A stretch of DNA of 64,000 nucleotides from positions 3,162,001-3,226,000 of the forward strand of contig NZ_JASF01000005.1 of assembly GCF_000622405.1 (NCBI RefSeq), given 5' to 3'. A program made the translations under genes and the position numbers. Origin of the DNA: Sulfitobacter donghicola DSW-25 = KCTC 12864 = JCM 14565 (GTDB lineage: Bacteria; Pseudomonadota; Alphaproteobacteria; Rhodobacterales; Rhodobacteraceae). This document shows positions 27,712 through 37,860 of this stretch, one piece after another (position 1 is the stretch's first letter; the number at the start of each line of letters is the position of its first letter). Below the pieces are notes generated by a model. That model did not search any database, was not told where the DNA came from, and saw only the letters and a program-made list of their open reading frames with translations.

Positions 27712-29088
27712 TTAGAAAAAGTCGATGGAAACCTGCATCAGCTGTTCTAGCTGTGCAACATCTTTCGCAAGCACAAAGACCGCGATCACATCGCCCTCTT
27801 CGATACGGGTATCCCCCATCGGCCTGATGATTTCATCCCCTTTGCGCACGGCGCCCACCAATGCCCCTTCGGGGAAATCGATTTCGTTGATCTTTTTACC
27901 GGCAATCGGTGAGGTTGATAGAACCTCTGCCTCGATCACTTCGGCCTCGGCATCCCCGATAGAATAGACCGAGCGCACCCGCCCATGGCGGATGTGGCGT
28001 AAAATAGAGCTCACCGTGGTGGAGCGTGGGTTGATATAGGCGTCGATCCCCAAAGGCTGCATCAAAGGCACCAGAGTGGGATCGTTGATGAGCGCAATCA
28101 CATAGGGGCACCCTTCGGATTTGGCCCGCACACAGGCCAGCATGTTGGTTTTATCGTCATCCGTAATCGCCAACATCGCATCAGCGCGGTTGATCCCCGC
28201 CTCAGACAAAAGGGCTGCATCCAACCCGTCACCGTTCAACACGATGGTGCGCTCTAACGCTTCGGCGGCACGTTCGGCGCAATGGCGGTTCTTTTCGATC
28301 ACTTTGGCACGGATACGTTTGGCCCGTTTTTCCAAGGTTAAAGCGACCGACAGCCCGACATTCCCGCCGCCGACAAGGACAACACGGTCTTGGCTAGAGG
28401 TCTTTTTCCCAAAGATTTCCATCGTTCGGGAAATGTCGTTTCGATGCACAAAGATATAGGCATCATCACCCGCGAACAGCTGGTCTTTTGGCTCTGGCGC
28501 AAACAATGTTCCGTCGCGGCGCACCCCGACAACAACAGCACGCAGCGTTGAAAACAGGTCGGTTAACTGACGCAAAGGGGTATTTAGCACTGGGCTGTCT
28601 TCATCCAGCGTAATGCCCAATAGCTGCGCATGCCCATCCATAAAGATTTCTGTGTCAAAGGCCTCTGGCGCGGCAAGACGTTGAAGGGCGGCTGTCGCCA
28701 CTTCGCGTTCGGGGCTGATCACAACGTCGATGGGCAAATGATCCCGACGGTATAAATCAGAGTAGATCGCATCGAGATAGGATTGCGAGCGCAGGCGCGC
28801 AATTTTGCGGTTAATCCCGAAAACCGAATGCGCCACCTGACAGGTGACCATATTCACCTCATCCGAATGGGTTGCCGCGATGATCATATCCGCGTCGCGC
28901 GCCCCTGCCCGATCCAGAATATCGGGATAGCTGGCAAAGCCTGCAACCCCTTGCACATCCAGCGTATCAGTGGCGCGGCGCACCAGATCGGCGTTGTTAT
29001 CAACAACCGTTACATCATTTTGTTCGCCCGAAAGGTGACGCGCAATTTGCCAGCCAACTTGGCCTGCACCGCAAATGATAACTTTCAT
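27712..29088 (-). CDS. trkA: Trk system potassium transporter subunit TrkA
   Basis: This 458-residue cytoplasmic protein has two RCK repeats. The first starts MKVIICGAGQVGWQIARHL (NAD-binding GxGxxG), and the second contains VLVGGGNVGLSVALTLEKR near residue 235. Each is followed by a TrkA-C domain. It binds nucleotide and gates TrkH. The start at 29088 gives the standard TrkA length; extra upstream codons encode an unrelated leader. It follows the ntrX gene in the same direction but after a 223-base gap holding a terminator hairpin. Confidence 0.95.
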   Translation of the reverse strand: MKVIICGAGQVGWQIARHLSGEQNDVTVVDNNADLVRRATDTLDVQGVAGFASYPDILDRAGARDADMIIAATHSDEVNMVTCQVAHSVFGINRKIARLRSQSYLDAIYSDLYRRDHLPIDVVISPEREVATAALQRLAAPEAFDTEIFMDGHAQLLGITLDEDSPVLNTPLRQLTDLFSTLRAVVVGVRRDGTLFAPEPKDQLFAGDDAYIFVHRNDISRTMEIFGKKTSSQDRVVLVGGGNVGLSVALTLEKRAKRIRAKVIEKNRHCAERAAEALERTIVLNGDGLDAALLSEAGINRADAMLAITDDDKTNMLACVRAKSEGCPYVIALINDPTLVPLMQPLGIDAYINPRSTTVSSILRHIRHGRVRSVYSIGDAEAEVIEAEVLSTSPIAGKKINEIDFPEGALVGAVRKGDEIIRPMGDTRIEEGDVIAVFVLAKDVAQLEQLMQVSIDFF

Positions 29089-29197
29089 GATGTGGAGATC
29101 CCCTGCTGCGTAGGCTGCGTTTTGGGCTGCCGACACGCTTGTGCCTGAATACAGGTTAGAAATGTCAGAAGGCGAAGGTGCGGTCAATTCAAATGTC

Positions 29198-29237
29198 AAA
29201 ACGCCCACATGCCGAAGTGCTCGGACATATGGGCGTT
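29198..29237 (-). terminator. Probable terminator of the ntr operon
   Basis: On the minus strand the stem AACGCCCA/TGGGCGTT (29200-29207 with 29230-29237), with an inner CCGA/TCGG pairing, is followed by four T. It lies between ntrX and trkA and would separate the ntr unit from trkAH. Confidence 0.65.
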
Positions 29238-29311
29238 GAAATCAAACCGCGGGGTTGGATACCTGAAGCTAGATCAATCTTTATTGTTCAAATTCAAATG
29301 CCTACAGGCCG

Positions 29312-30706
29312 CTATTCATCCACATGCGCAACGCGGGTACCTGATTTTGCGGATGTTACCACACCAAGGCTCTTCAATTTGCGGTGCAGGGCGGAACGCT
29401 CCATCCCGACAAAATTTGCGGTCCTGCTGATATTTCCGCCAAATCGGTTGATCTGGGTCAGCAGATATTCCCGTTCAAAGGCCTCGCGGGCTTCGCGCAG
29501 TGGCAGGCTGGCCATAGCGCCAGAGAGAACCACGCGGCCCTCTTCCTCGCTGCTGTCCTCTTCGCCGGGTAGTTCGCGCGCCTCGATGGGGGCTGTTCCC
29601 TCGCCGAGGATCAAAACACGTTCAACCAGATTTTTAAGCTGGCGCACGTTGCCCGGCCAGACCATCGTCTGCATCAAAGCCTGCGCATCGTCGGATATTT
29701 CGCGCAGTGCCAAGCCTTGCGATTTGTTAAACTCACCAATGAAATACTCTGCCAGCAGCGGAATATCCTCGCGCCGCTCGGCCAAGGACGGCACAGCAAT
29801 CGGCACCACGTTCAGGCGATGGTATAGCTCTTCACGGAAGGTGCCTGATTGAATTTCAGCTTCTAGGTCTTTGTTTGTGCTGGAAACCACCCGCAAATCG
29901 ACGCGAATTTTATCGCTCCCGCCGACACGTGTGAACTGCTGGTCGACCAACACGCGCAGGATTTTTGACTGCGTCCCAAGGGGCATATCCGCGACTTCGT
30001 CGAAATAGACAACGCCACCGTGCCCTTGTTCAAGCAAGCCAGGTTCGACACCCCGTTCTGATGACTCACGCCCAAACAGGACCTCCTCCATCCGCTCAGG
30101 CGCGACACCTGCGCAGTTCACCGTGATGAAAGGCGCTGAGGCGCGGTTGGAATTGGCGTGGATGTAGCGGGCAGCGACTTCCTTACCTGAACCAGCCGGC
30201 CCCGAAAGCATAACGCGGCCATTGGATTTTGTGACTTTATCCAGCTGGCCAACCAGCGTGCGGAACGCGCCCGAATTGCCCACCATTTCGGTGTTTGAAC
30301 TGTCTTTGCGTTTCAGCGTGACGTTTTCGCGGCGCAATCGTGAGGTTTCCATTGCGCGGCGAATAACAACCATCAGCTGATCAATGTTAAACGGCTTTTC
30401 AATGAAATCATAAGCCCCTTGTTTGATCGCCGCGACGGCAATTTCAACGTTCCCATGGCCCGAAATAATGACCACAGGCACATCTGGGTAATCCCGTTTT
30501 ACCGCCTTGAGGATGTCGATCCCGTCCATTTTGCTATCTTTTAGCCAGATATCGAGGATCATCAGCGCAGGTTGTTCGGCAACAACCGCAGCCATCGCAT
30601 CATCCGAGTTGCCCGCAAGCCGCGTAGCAAAGCCCTCGTCCTCCAGAATATCCGAAATCAGCTCGCGAATATCGCGCTCATCATCCACAATCAGAATGTC
30701 ACTCAT
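29312..30706 (-). CDS. ntrX: Nitrogen regulation response regulator NtrX
   Basis: The 464-residue protein has a receiver domain with the phosphorylated Asp in MILDIWLKDS near residue 53, a AAA+ domain with Walker A GPAGSGKE, Walker B VVYFDEVADM, and a C-terminal Fis-type DNA-binding helix-turn-helix (INRFGGNISRTANFVGMERSALHRKLK). Where sigma54 activators have GAFTGA it reads LFGRESSERGVEPGLLEQ, so the contact loop is absent. The start overlaps the ntrY stop by eight bases. It is the partner of NtrY in nitrogen and redox response. Confidence 0.95.
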   Translation of the reverse strand: MSDILIVDDERDIRELISDILEDEGFATRLAGNSDDAMAAVVAEQPALMILDIWLKDSKMDGIDILKAVKRDYPDVPVVIISGHGNVEIAVAAIKQGAYDFIEKPFNIDQLMVVIRRAMETSRLRRENVTLKRKDSSNTEMVGNSGAFRTLVGQLDKVTKSNGRVMLSGPAGSGKEVAARYIHANSNRASAPFITVNCAGVAPERMEEVLFGRESSERGVEPGLLEQGHGGVVYFDEVADMPLGTQSKILRVLVDQQFTRVGGSDKIRVDLRVVSSTNKDLEAEIQSGTFREELYHRLNVVPIAVPSLAERREDIPLLAEYFIGEFNKSQGLALREISDDAQALMQTMVWPGNVRQLKNLVERVLILGEGTAPIEARELPGEEDSSEEEGRVVLSGAMASLPLREAREAFEREYLLTQINRFGGNISRTANFVGMERSALHRKLKSLGVVTSAKSGTRVAHVDE

Positions 30707-32987
30707 TGTTTTGCTCCTCACTGCCCGCATTTGGATCGGCGCCTAGCAGCAGAGTAATTTCCGCCATCGCACCAAAATGTTTCTGCCCCTCAAAAACGGG
30801 AGCATCCGAGAGGACAAGGCTGCCGCCGTGTTCCTCAATAATCTTCTTAACAATCGGCAGCCCAAGGCCCGTGCCTTCGCTGCGTGTTGTTACATAGGGT
30901 TCAAACAATCGCGCGCGATCTTCGGGCAAGCCGATGCCGTTATCCGCAATTGTGATATGTGCCGTTTCGCCTTCGATGCTGAGTTTGACATGTACCTGTG
31001 GAACCAGCCCGTCGGGGGCGCCTTTTTCGCGAAGGGTATCGATTGCCTCACCTGCGTTTTTGATTAGATTTGTTAACGCCTGTGTAATCATTGTCCCGTC
31101 GATAAGGGCGGGGATTTCTTCGGTTGGCACATCAGATATGAGTTTTATGTCCGGTCTGCCGGTTTTTTGCAGCAGAACCGCGTCGCGCAAAAGCTGGCTT
31201 AGATCCTGAGGTTTGCGCTCAGGTTCTGGCATGCGGGCGAATTTTGAAAATTCATCGACGATGCGGCGCAAATCGCCTGTCTGGCGGATGATCACACCTG
31301 TCATTTGTTCCAGACTATCGCTGTCTTCACCCAGTTTCGGGCCAAATTTGCGTTTGATCCGCTCGGCACTCAGCTGGATCGGTGTGAGCGGGTTTTTGAT
31401 TTCATGGGCGATACGGCGGGCAACATCCCCCCATGCGGCCATGCGCTGTGCGCTCACCAGATCGGTCACATCGTCAAAGGCCACAACATATCCTTCAAGC
31501 CGCCCATCTGCCGTGCGCCGTGTGGCCATTCGCACCAGCAGATTTTCCAACCGCCCGTGGCGTGAAACCTTGATCTCTTGTTGAGCAGATTCGGTTGTCG
31601 CCCCCACCAAGGTTTCAAAGAGCGGCCCGAACTCGGGCACGGCGACAGCCAATGCGAGCGACTGTTGGTTTTCTTCCCAATCCAACAGGCGCATGGCCGA
31701 ACGGTTTACAAAGGTCACCCGCCCTTCGGGATCAAGCCCAACAACACCAGATGTCACCGAGCTTAGAACAGAATCAAACAGGCGGCGGCGGCGTTCGATC
31801 TGGCGGGTGTTATCCAGCAAAGTATTGCGCTGCCCCTTTAGCTGCTTTGTCATCTGGTTAAAGTAACGCCCCAACATGGCGATCTCGTCGTCGCCATCAT
31901 CTTCGCGCACTTGAACATCCAAATCCCCTGCCCCCACGCGCTGCGCTGCGCCTGTCAAACGGCCAACAGGGCCTGAAAGGCGTTCGGCAAACCACAGGCC
32001 CAGCCATACGGCGGCCAAAATGATGATCACCGCAAAAGCCAGATACAAAAGACCAAACTCAAACAGCATCCTGCCGCGTTCGCTTTCTAACTGTTGGTAA
32101 AGGCGCACTGTTTCTTGCGTATCATCCAGAAGGCTCAGGATTTCGCCATCCACATCACGCGACACATATAACAGCCGATCTACAAAAGAGTTCAGCCGCA
32201 CAAGCGCGCGGAATTCATTGTTGCCCCAATCCTCGATGATCAGCACTTCGGTTTCGCCCACACCTGCGATTTGATCAGCGGAAGGTTTATCAAAATCAAA
32301 TAGATACGAGCGATCTCCGCGGGCGCGAATTTCGGCGGTTCCGTCGATCATATAGGCTTCGCGCAGGCCGCGTTGCACTTGGCGTTGGCCTTCGCTCAAC
32401 AGCTCACTATCGCTGAGGCGGTTACCCGAACGGCGCGCGCGATCAATACTGCGCGCCAAGGCAAGCGCGTCATCGCGCAACCCCTCACGCTCTTCCCCTG
32501 CATAGGCTTCGGCAGCCAACAGCGAATTCCCCACCACCACACGGACGCGTTCAGAAAACCAGCCCTCAATTCCCACATTGATGGTCAGCACGGCAAATAC
32601 AGCCACAGAAACCGTTGGAATCAGCGCCATCAGCGCAAACACACCCGTCAGCCGCAGGTGCAGCCGCGACCCTGCCGATTTGGCACGCCGCGCCGCGATC
32701 AGCCGCGCAACCTGCGCCAGAACCAGCGCCGCCAGCGCCAGAATATAGATGAGATCAAGAAGCAGAATCAGGCGCAGCGTATCTGTGCTGCCCTGATCCA
32801 AAGGACCAAGCGCAAGATAGGTCGCCAAAGCCAATAGAGGCCCCAAAACAACCAAACCAAAGGTGGTTAACGTGCGCACACGTTTCATCCGCCGCAAACG
32901 CGACAGCTGAGCCAACCATGAACTGCGTGTTCGGGAAACCACGCGTGGATCCTCACCTGATGTGGTGCAAACGCACCGTACCGCCAT
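30699..32987 (-). CDS. ntrY: Membrane sensor histidine kinase NtrY
   Basis: This 762-residue kinase has several N-terminal membrane helices (about residues 35-55, 65-90, 105-130 and 300-325), an extracytoplasmic part, a HAMP domain (VGAGDLDVQV), a PAS domain (SGVVGLDPEGRVTFVN), the dimerisation/phosphoacceptor region RRIAHEIKNPLTPIQLSAER and an ATPase domain (IADNGIGLP, GTGLGLPIVKKI). I start at 32987 because AGGA lies nine bases before it; a later Met at 32888 is possible. It phosphorylates NtrX and is translationally coupled to it. Confidence 0.94.
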   Translation of the reverse strand: MAVRCVCTTSGEDPRVVSRTRSSWLAQLSRLRRMKRVRTLTTFGLVVLGPLLALATYLALGPLDQGSTDTLRLILLLDLIYILALAALVLAQVARLIAARRAKSAGSRLHLRLTGVFALMALIPTVSVAVFAVLTINVGIEGWFSERVRVVVGNSLLAAEAYAGEEREGLRDDALALARSIDRARRSGNRLSDSELLSEGQRQVQRGLREAYMIDGTAEIRARGDRSYLFDFDKPSADQIAGVGETEVLIIEDWGNNEFRALVRLNSFVDRLLYVSRDVDGEILSLLDDTQETVRLYQQLESERGRMLFEFGLLYLAFAVIIILAAVWLGLWFAERLSGPVGRLTGAAQRVGAGDLDVQVREDDGDDEIAMLGRYFNQMTKQLKGQRNTLLDNTRQIERRRRLFDSVLSSVTSGVVGLDPEGRVTFVNRSAMRLLDWEENQQSLALAVAVPEFGPLFETLVGATTESAQQEIKVSRHGRLENLLVRMATRRTADGRLEGYVVAFDDVTDLVSAQRMAAWGDVARRIAHEIKNPLTPIQLSAERIKRKFGPKLGEDSDSLEQMTGVIIRQTGDLRRIVDEFSKFARMPEPERKPQDLSQLLRDAVLLQKTGRPDIKLISDVPTEEIPALIDGTMITQALTNLIKNAGEAIDTLREKGAPDGLVPQVHVKLSIEGETAHITIADNGIGLPEDRARLFEPYVTTRSEGTGLGLPIVKKIIEEHGGSLVLSDAPVFEGQKHFGAMAEITLLLGADPNAGSEEQNNE

Positions 32988-33041
32988 ATTATGTGGTCCT
33001 AACCAAGGTTGTCCCTTGATGGCCACGCTTATGTGACAGTT

Positions 33042-34409
33042 TTACATCATTTTTCGACCACGTGTAACCTCTATTTCGAGGTCTGTGATCTTCTTTCGCA
33101 AAGTATTTCGGTTAATACCCAACAGTTCCGCACATTTAGCCTGATTTCCAGAGGTCGCCGCCAGTGCAACTTCCAACAGGGGCGCTTCTACTTCGCGTAG
33201 AATCCTTTGATAGAGCCCCGGAGGGGGGAGCATATTTCCATGCAACTCAAAGTAGCGGCGAATGTGGCGTTCGACACTTGCCCCCAGCTTTTCGCCATTG
33301 CCAACAGCCCGTGTCGGCTCTGGCCCTGGTTGACCACCAATGACCTGCCCCGCTTCGGCGGCTGAAATCTCGGCTGCACGGCTGGTGAGGGCCAATTGGC
33401 GCATGGCGTGTTCCAGCTGGCGCACATTCCCAGGCCAAGTGTAGTTGGACAGGATTTTTGTCGCCCCTTCGGATAATTCGCGAACCGCACCATTCCCTGC
33501 ATCGGCTTTCTCTAGGAAATGCGACGCAAGAAGGGGGATGTCTTCGACGCGATCCCGAAGCGCAGGCACATGCAGCGTCGCCCCTGAAAGGCGATAGTAA
33601 ACATCCGGGCGCATGCTGCTTTCAGCAGATTCTGCCCCCAGATCTGTTTGCGATGTTGCAATAAAACGCGGAGGGTTTTCCGTTTCCGCATCCATCATCC
33701 GCGCAATTCTGGCCTGAATTTCACCCGAGATATCGCCGATTTCATCGATTAACAAAGTACCACCGCGTACTTTTGCCATAACCTTTGCCGGCCCTTCGAT
33801 ATCGCGCAGGTCTGCTTCGGTTACTGTCACAAACGGCATAGAGCGGCGATCAGAGAGGTCATGAATGGCCCGCGCAATCAGAGATTTCCCTGTGCCGTTC
33901 TCGCCCCAGATCAAAACAGGAAGGTCGGCGTTCATCACCCGCGCAATCACCCGATAAAGCGCCTGCATAACAGCGGTGCGCCCAACCATTGGCAAATCAT
34001 CTTCGTCATTTTCTGTGCGCGGATCGGCCATGCGCCGTGGCGTTCCTGACCGCTCTAGCGCACGGGCTGTGCGCTTCATCAGGTCGGGAAGGTCAAAGGG
34101 TTTTGGCAGATAGTCATAGGCCTGCGCATCGGCCGCTTTGATCGCCGTCATGATCGTGTTTTGCGCCGAAATCACAATAACAGGGAGTTCCGGTCGGTCC
34201 TGTGCGATCTTGGGCAGCATTTCCAGCCCATTCCCGTCTGGCATCACTACATCCGTGATCACCACATCACCCTTCCCTTCGCCAACCCAACGCATCAGCG
34301 TGGTCAAGCTGGACGTCGCATGCACTTTACAGCCTGCGCGCGTCAAAGCCTGAGTGAGGACTGTCCGAATTGTGCGATCGTCATCAGCGACTAGAACCGT
34401 GCCGTCCAT
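33042..34409 (-). CDS. ntrC: Nitrogen regulation protein NtrC, form lacking the GAFTGA loop
   Basis: The 455-residue protein has a receiver domain ([18 protein letters not shown] with the phosphorylated Asp near residue 53, PKPFD), a AAA+ domain (Walker A GENGTGKS near residue 167, Walker [13 protein letters not shown]) and a Fis-type C-terminal DNA-binding domain ([22 protein letters not shown]). Between Walker A and B the usual ESELFGHEKGAFTGA segment is missing: the chain runs [21 protein letters not shown]. This matches the Rhodobacter capsulatus NtrC, known to activate sigma70 polymerase instead of sigma54. It lies 12 bases after ntrB and 54 before ntrY. Confidence 0.95.
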   Translation of the reverse strand: MDGTVLVADDDRTIRTVLTQALTRAGCKVHATSSLTTLMRWVGEGKGDVVITDVVMPDGNGLEMLPKIAQDRPELPVIVISAQNTIMTAIKAADAQAYDYLPKPFDLPDLMKRTARALERSGTPRRMADPRTENDEDDLPMVGRTAVMQALYRVIARVMNADLPVLIWGENGTGKSLIARAIHDLSDRRSMPFVTVTEADLRDIEGPAKVMAKVRGGTLLIDEIGDISGEIQARIARMMDAETENPPRFIATSQTDLGAESAESSMRPDVYYRLSGATLHVPALRDRVEDIPLLASHFLEKADAGNGAVRELSEGATKILSNYTWPGNVRQLEHAMRQLALTSRAAEISAAEAGQVIGGQPGPEPTRAVGNGEKLGASVERHIRRYFELHGNMLPPPGLYQRILREVEAPLLEVALAATSGNQAKCAELLGINRNTLRKKITDLEIEVTRGRKMM

Positions 34410-34421
34410 TGCAAAACTCCT

Positions 34422-35546
34422 TTATTCAGGTTTTCTACCTGAGCCTTTAATTTTATCTTGGGGCGCATCTGCGCGTGGCAGAGAGATACGGAACACCGTA
34501 CGCCCCGGTGTTGAGGAAACAGAAATCCAGCCATCGTGCTCTGAGATGATCTTGCTCACCAAAGCAAGCCCCAGCCCCGTGCCGTTTTCACGACCCGATA
34601 CAAATGGCTCAAACACATCGCCTGCGATGCTGTCAGGCAAACCCGGACCATCGTCGATCACTTCGATCTGTAGAGGCAATGCGATCCCTTGGCCGTCGGC
34701 GCGGCGCAAACGGAAGGAATGTTCATAATAGCTGTGAAGGCGGATGGTCCCGCCGCTTTTTGCTGCGGCTTCGGAGGCGTTTTTGACCAGATTCAGAACC
34801 ACCTGCAAAAGCTGGTCTTTATCCCCCCAAGCCATCGGCAATGAGGGGTCGTAATCTTCGATGATTTTCATATGAGACCCAAAACCCAGCAAGGCAGATC
34901 TGCGGGCGCGATCCAGCACATCGTGCAGGTTCACCTCGCCCCTTTCGGGTTGGGTCAGGTTGCCAAATTGCTCGACCTGTTCCAGCAGCTTAACGATCCG
35001 GCGGCTTTCAGCGACGATGAGGTCGGTCAGCTCCAGATCCTCTTTGGCAAGGTTCATGCTCAGAAGCTGGGCCGCGCCCGTAATACCAGCAAGCGGGTTT
35101 TTGATCTCATGGGCCAGCATCTCAGCCATGCCAATGGCCGATTTAGCAGCAGATTTCACCGATTGGTTCTGCGTCATCCGCCCAGAGAGTTCGCGCGGCG
35201 AAATCATCAGGATCATCACCCCAGGAACACCCGATAAAGGGGCAACCTGAAGCAGCGATTGCAAGGGCGCGCGTTGGCCGCTGCCCACATCGACATCATT
35301 CACAAACAGGGTTGTCTCGGACTCGCGCGCGCGGGCAAAAGCCTCTTCCAGCGGCGCATCAACGGCCACTAAATCCCAGACAGGAATGCCACGAACGGCC
35401 TTGGCCGATGCGTTCAAAAACCCCTCAGCAGCAGCGTTAGCATCCAAGATCAAATCATCGCTCCCCACCAATAAGGCAGGCACGGGAAGAGAGGCCCAAA
35501 GCGCCCCTTCTGCGGGCAGCAGTGCTGTTTGCGATTCCACGCTCAT
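34422..35546 (-). CDS. ntrB: Nitrogen regulation sensor kinase NtrB
   Basis: This 374-residue cytoplasmic kinase has an N-terminal PAS domain (residues 15-110), the phosphoacceptor motif MLAHEIKNPLAGITGAAQLL near residue 145, and the ATPase motifs VLNLVKNASEAA, VIDDGPGLPDS and GTGLGLALVSKI. It has no membrane helix, as expected for NtrB. PII protein normally sets its kinase/phosphatase balance toward NtrC. It overlaps dusB by four bases and is followed by ntrC, the classical nifR3-ntrB-ntrC order. Confidence 0.96.
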   Translation of the reverse strand: MSVESQTALLPAEGALWASLPVPALLVGSDDLILDANAAAEGFLNASAKAVRGIPVWDLVAVDAPLEEAFARARESETTLFVNDVDVGSGQRAPLQSLLQVAPLSGVPGVMILMISPRELSGRMTQNQSVKSAAKSAIGMAEMLAHEIKNPLAGITGAAQLLSMNLAKEDLELTDLIVAESRRIVKLLEQVEQFGNLTQPERGEVNLHDVLDRARRSALLGFGSHMKIIEDYDPSLPMAWGDKDQLLQVVLNLVKNASEAAAKSGGTIRLHSYYEHSFRLRRADGQGIALPLQIEVIDDGPGLPDSIAGDVFEPFVSGRENGTGLGLALVSKIISEHDGWISVSSTPGRTVFRISLPRADAPQDKIKGSGRKPE

Positions 35547-36520
35547 GCCGCGGCATCCTTTTCAACGGGGCCCAAAGCAGAGGGCAGCAGGATCATCGTT
35601 TCCTCCACACTGCGGGCTGTCAGCACAGCACGCCGTGCGGCATCAGGGGTTTGGGCGTGATCCATATACCACCCCAAATGTTTACGAGCGACCCGCAGCC
35701 CCAATTTGGTTCCATAAAACCTCAGCATCTCGTCGTAATGCTCCATCACCATATCAACAAAGCCACGGCCCTGCGGAATAACAGGTGCGGGTGTTCCGTA
35801 GATTTCATGGGCAATCTGCGCCAACAGCCACGGCTGCCCCTGCACACCGCGCCCAACCATGACCCCCTGCGCGCCGGATTGGGCAAGCGCCTGACGGGCG
35901 GTGGTGGCGTCAATGATATCGCCATTTGCAACAACCGGCACATCGACCGCCTCGACAACGCCGCGAATGGCAGCCCAATCTGCGCTACCTTTGTAAAACT
36001 GGCAGCGCGTGCGCCCGTGAATTGTGATCATCTGAATGCCTGCGGCCTCTGCACGGCGCGCAATATCTGGCGCGTTCAGCATCGCATCATCCCAGCCAAG
36101 CCGCGTCTTTAGGGTGACAGGCACCTCAACCGCGTCCACAACCGCTTCGATCAGGCGCAGCGCGTGATCTGGCGTTTTCATCAACGCCGATCCTGATGCC
36201 CCCTGCGTGACCTTTTTGGCGGGGCAACCCATATTAATATCAATGATGCGCGCCCCTTGATCTTCGATCATCTTGGCCGCTTCGGCCATGGGTGCGGCTT
36301 CTCGGCCTGAAATCTGAACAGATGTCCCCTCAACCCCGATCCCCAGCTCGGCCTTTTCGCGTGTTCCTGGCCGTTCGGTCAGCCATTCCCCCGATGCGAT
36401 CATCTCGGACACCACCAAGCCTGCGCCAAATTGCGCGACCAAGTTGCGGTAAGGTAAATCGGTTATTCCGGCCATTGGTGCCAGAAAAACAGGTGGAGTA
36501 AGATCCAATGGTAAACTCAT
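35543..36520 (-). CDS. dusB: tRNA-dihydrouridine synthase B
   Basis: This 325-residue flavoprotein (also known as NifR3) has APMAGITDLPYRN at the start, INMGCPAKKVT with the catalytic Cys near residue 99, TLKTRLGWDD, TIHGRTRCQFYKGSADW and VMVGRGVQGQPWLL. It reduces uridine in the tRNA D-loop. It is the first gene of the ntr operon, an arrangement conserved in alphaproteobacteria. The stop overlaps ntrB. A candidate promoter lies 36-64 bases upstream of the ATG. Confidence 0.95.
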   Translation of the reverse strand: MSLPLDLTPPVFLAPMAGITDLPYRNLVAQFGAGLVVSEMIASGEWLTERPGTREKAELGIGVEGTSVQISGREAAPMAEAAKMIEDQGARIIDINMGCPAKKVTQGASGSALMKTPDHALRLIEAVVDAVEVPVTLKTRLGWDDAMLNAPDIARRAEAAGIQMITIHGRTRCQFYKGSADWAAIRGVVEAVDVPVVANGDIIDATTARQALAQSGAQGVMVGRGVQGQPWLLAQIAHEIYGTPAPVIPQGRGFVDMVMEHYDEMLRFYGTKLGLRVARKHLGWYMDHAQTPDAARRAVLTARSVEETMILLPSALGPVEKDAAA

Positions 36521-36555
36521 GGCAGACAGTGCTTAATCCTTAGGCGAATGCACAT

Positions 36556-36584
36556 CAGATAGCGTAAGCTGTTTGAATAGACAA
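36556..36584 (-). promoter_or_regulatory. Candidate sigma70-type promoter of dusB-ntrBCYX
   Basis: On the minus strand TTGTCT (36584-36579) and TATCTG (36561-36556) are separated by 17 bases, with the -10 about 36 bases before the dusB ATG. Each box matches consensus at four of six positions. No NtrC site was recognised by eye. Confidence 0.35.
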
Positions 36585-36729
36585 CAAATACGCCCCCATT
36601 CCCCCCCATCGTCGGCGCCTATTTGCCCAATATTTAAGCACCACCGCCCGAGCGACAAAATTCGCCCGCTCATTGCGGAGGGCTCAAGTTTTTCTTAATA
36701 CAGTGTGAAACCAGTCAAAGGTCACCACA

Positions 36730-37860
36730 ATGCGCGTATGTGCCTTAATAGTAGCTGCCGGCCGTGGCACACGGGCCGGAGGGCCACGGCCTAAACAATG
36801 GCAATCGCTGGGAAAAACCCGCGTCATTGACCACACGCTCGCCACGTTTGAGGGCCATAAAGAGGTCGCGCAGATCGCCATCGTGTTGCATCCTGACGAT
36901 ATGAACGAGGCGCCTTATTTTACACAGCGGGGTGTCAAAGTCGCCATCGGCGGCGCCGAGCGCAGCGACTCGGTGCGTGCCGGATTAGCGGCCCTGCCCG
37001 ATTGTGATTTGGTTTTGATCCACGACGCAGCCCGCCCCTGTGTAAGCGCGCAAGTGATATCAGATGTTATTGCCGCGTTGGAAACCAGCGATGGTGCCGC
37101 CCCCGGTGTCGCGGTGAGCGACGCCTTGTGGGTTGGCGACAAAAACTGCGTGTCAGGCACCAAAGACCGAAACGGTCTATTTGCCGCGCAGACGCCGCAG
37201 GGGTTTCGGTACAAACAGATTGTCGCAGCACATGCCGATTACGTTGGCACAGCTGCGGATGACGTTGCCGTGGCGCGGGCTGCGGGCCTGAACGTAACCA
37301 TAACCGCAGGCGATCCTGAGAACATCAAGATCACAACACCAACAGATTTTGCCCGCGCAACGCGGATATTGGAGAAGAAGATGGATATACGCACCGGCAA
37401 CGGGTTTGACGTACACGCGTTTGGCCCCGGTGATCACGTGATGCTATGTGGCGTGAAAATCCCCCATGATCACGGCCTTGTCGGCCATTCTGATGCGGAT
37501 GTTGGGCTGCATACTATTACCGATGCGATTTACGGCGCTTTGGCAGCTGGTGATATCGGAACACACTTCCCTCCCTCGGACCCACAATGGAAAGGCGCGC
37601 AAAGCCATATCTTTTTGCGCCATGCCGCCGATCTGGCCCGCGACCAAGGGTTTACGATCACCCATGTGGATTGCACCCTCATCTGTGAACACCCAAAAGT
37701 CGGGCCGCATGCAGCCGCCATGCGCGCGGCGGTCGCCGACATGATCGGGATCGACGTTGACCGCACATCGGTAAAGGCCACCACTTCGGAGAGGTTAGGC
37801 TTTACCGGTCGCGGCGAGGGCATCGCCTGCATGGCAACAGCAACATTGGTGAAAACATGA
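36730..37860 (+). CDS. ispDF: Bifunctional IspD/IspF (MEP cytidylyltransferase and MECDP synthase)
   Basis: The 376-residue protein fuses two steps of the non-mevalonate isoprenoid pathway. The IspD part (residues 1-215) has [25 protein letters not shown] and AAQTPQGF. The IspF part (about 217-376) has [12 protein letters not shown] with its metal ligands, [29 protein letters not shown] and [16 protein letters not shown]. Such fusions are usual in alphaproteobacteria. It overlaps pgpA by four bases. It is divergent from the dusB-ntr operon. Confidence 0.97.
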   Translation: MRVCALIVAAGRGTRAGGPRPKQWQSLGKTRVIDHTLATFEGHKEVAQIAIVLHPDDMNEAPYFTQRGVKVAIGGAERSDSVRAGLAALPDCDLVLIHDAARPCVSAQVISDVIAALETSDGAAPGVAVSDALWVGDKNCVSGTKDRNGLFAAQTPQGFRYKQIVAAHADYVGTAADDVAVARAAGLNVTITAGDPENIKITTPTDFARATRILEKKMDIRTGNGFDVHAFGPGDHVMLCGVKIPHDHGLVGHSDADVGLHTITDAIYGALAAGDIGTHFPPSDPQWKGAQSHIFLRHAADLARDQGFTITHVDCTLICEHPKVGPHAAAMRAAVADMIGIDVDRTSVKATTSERLGFTGRGEGIACMATATLVKT

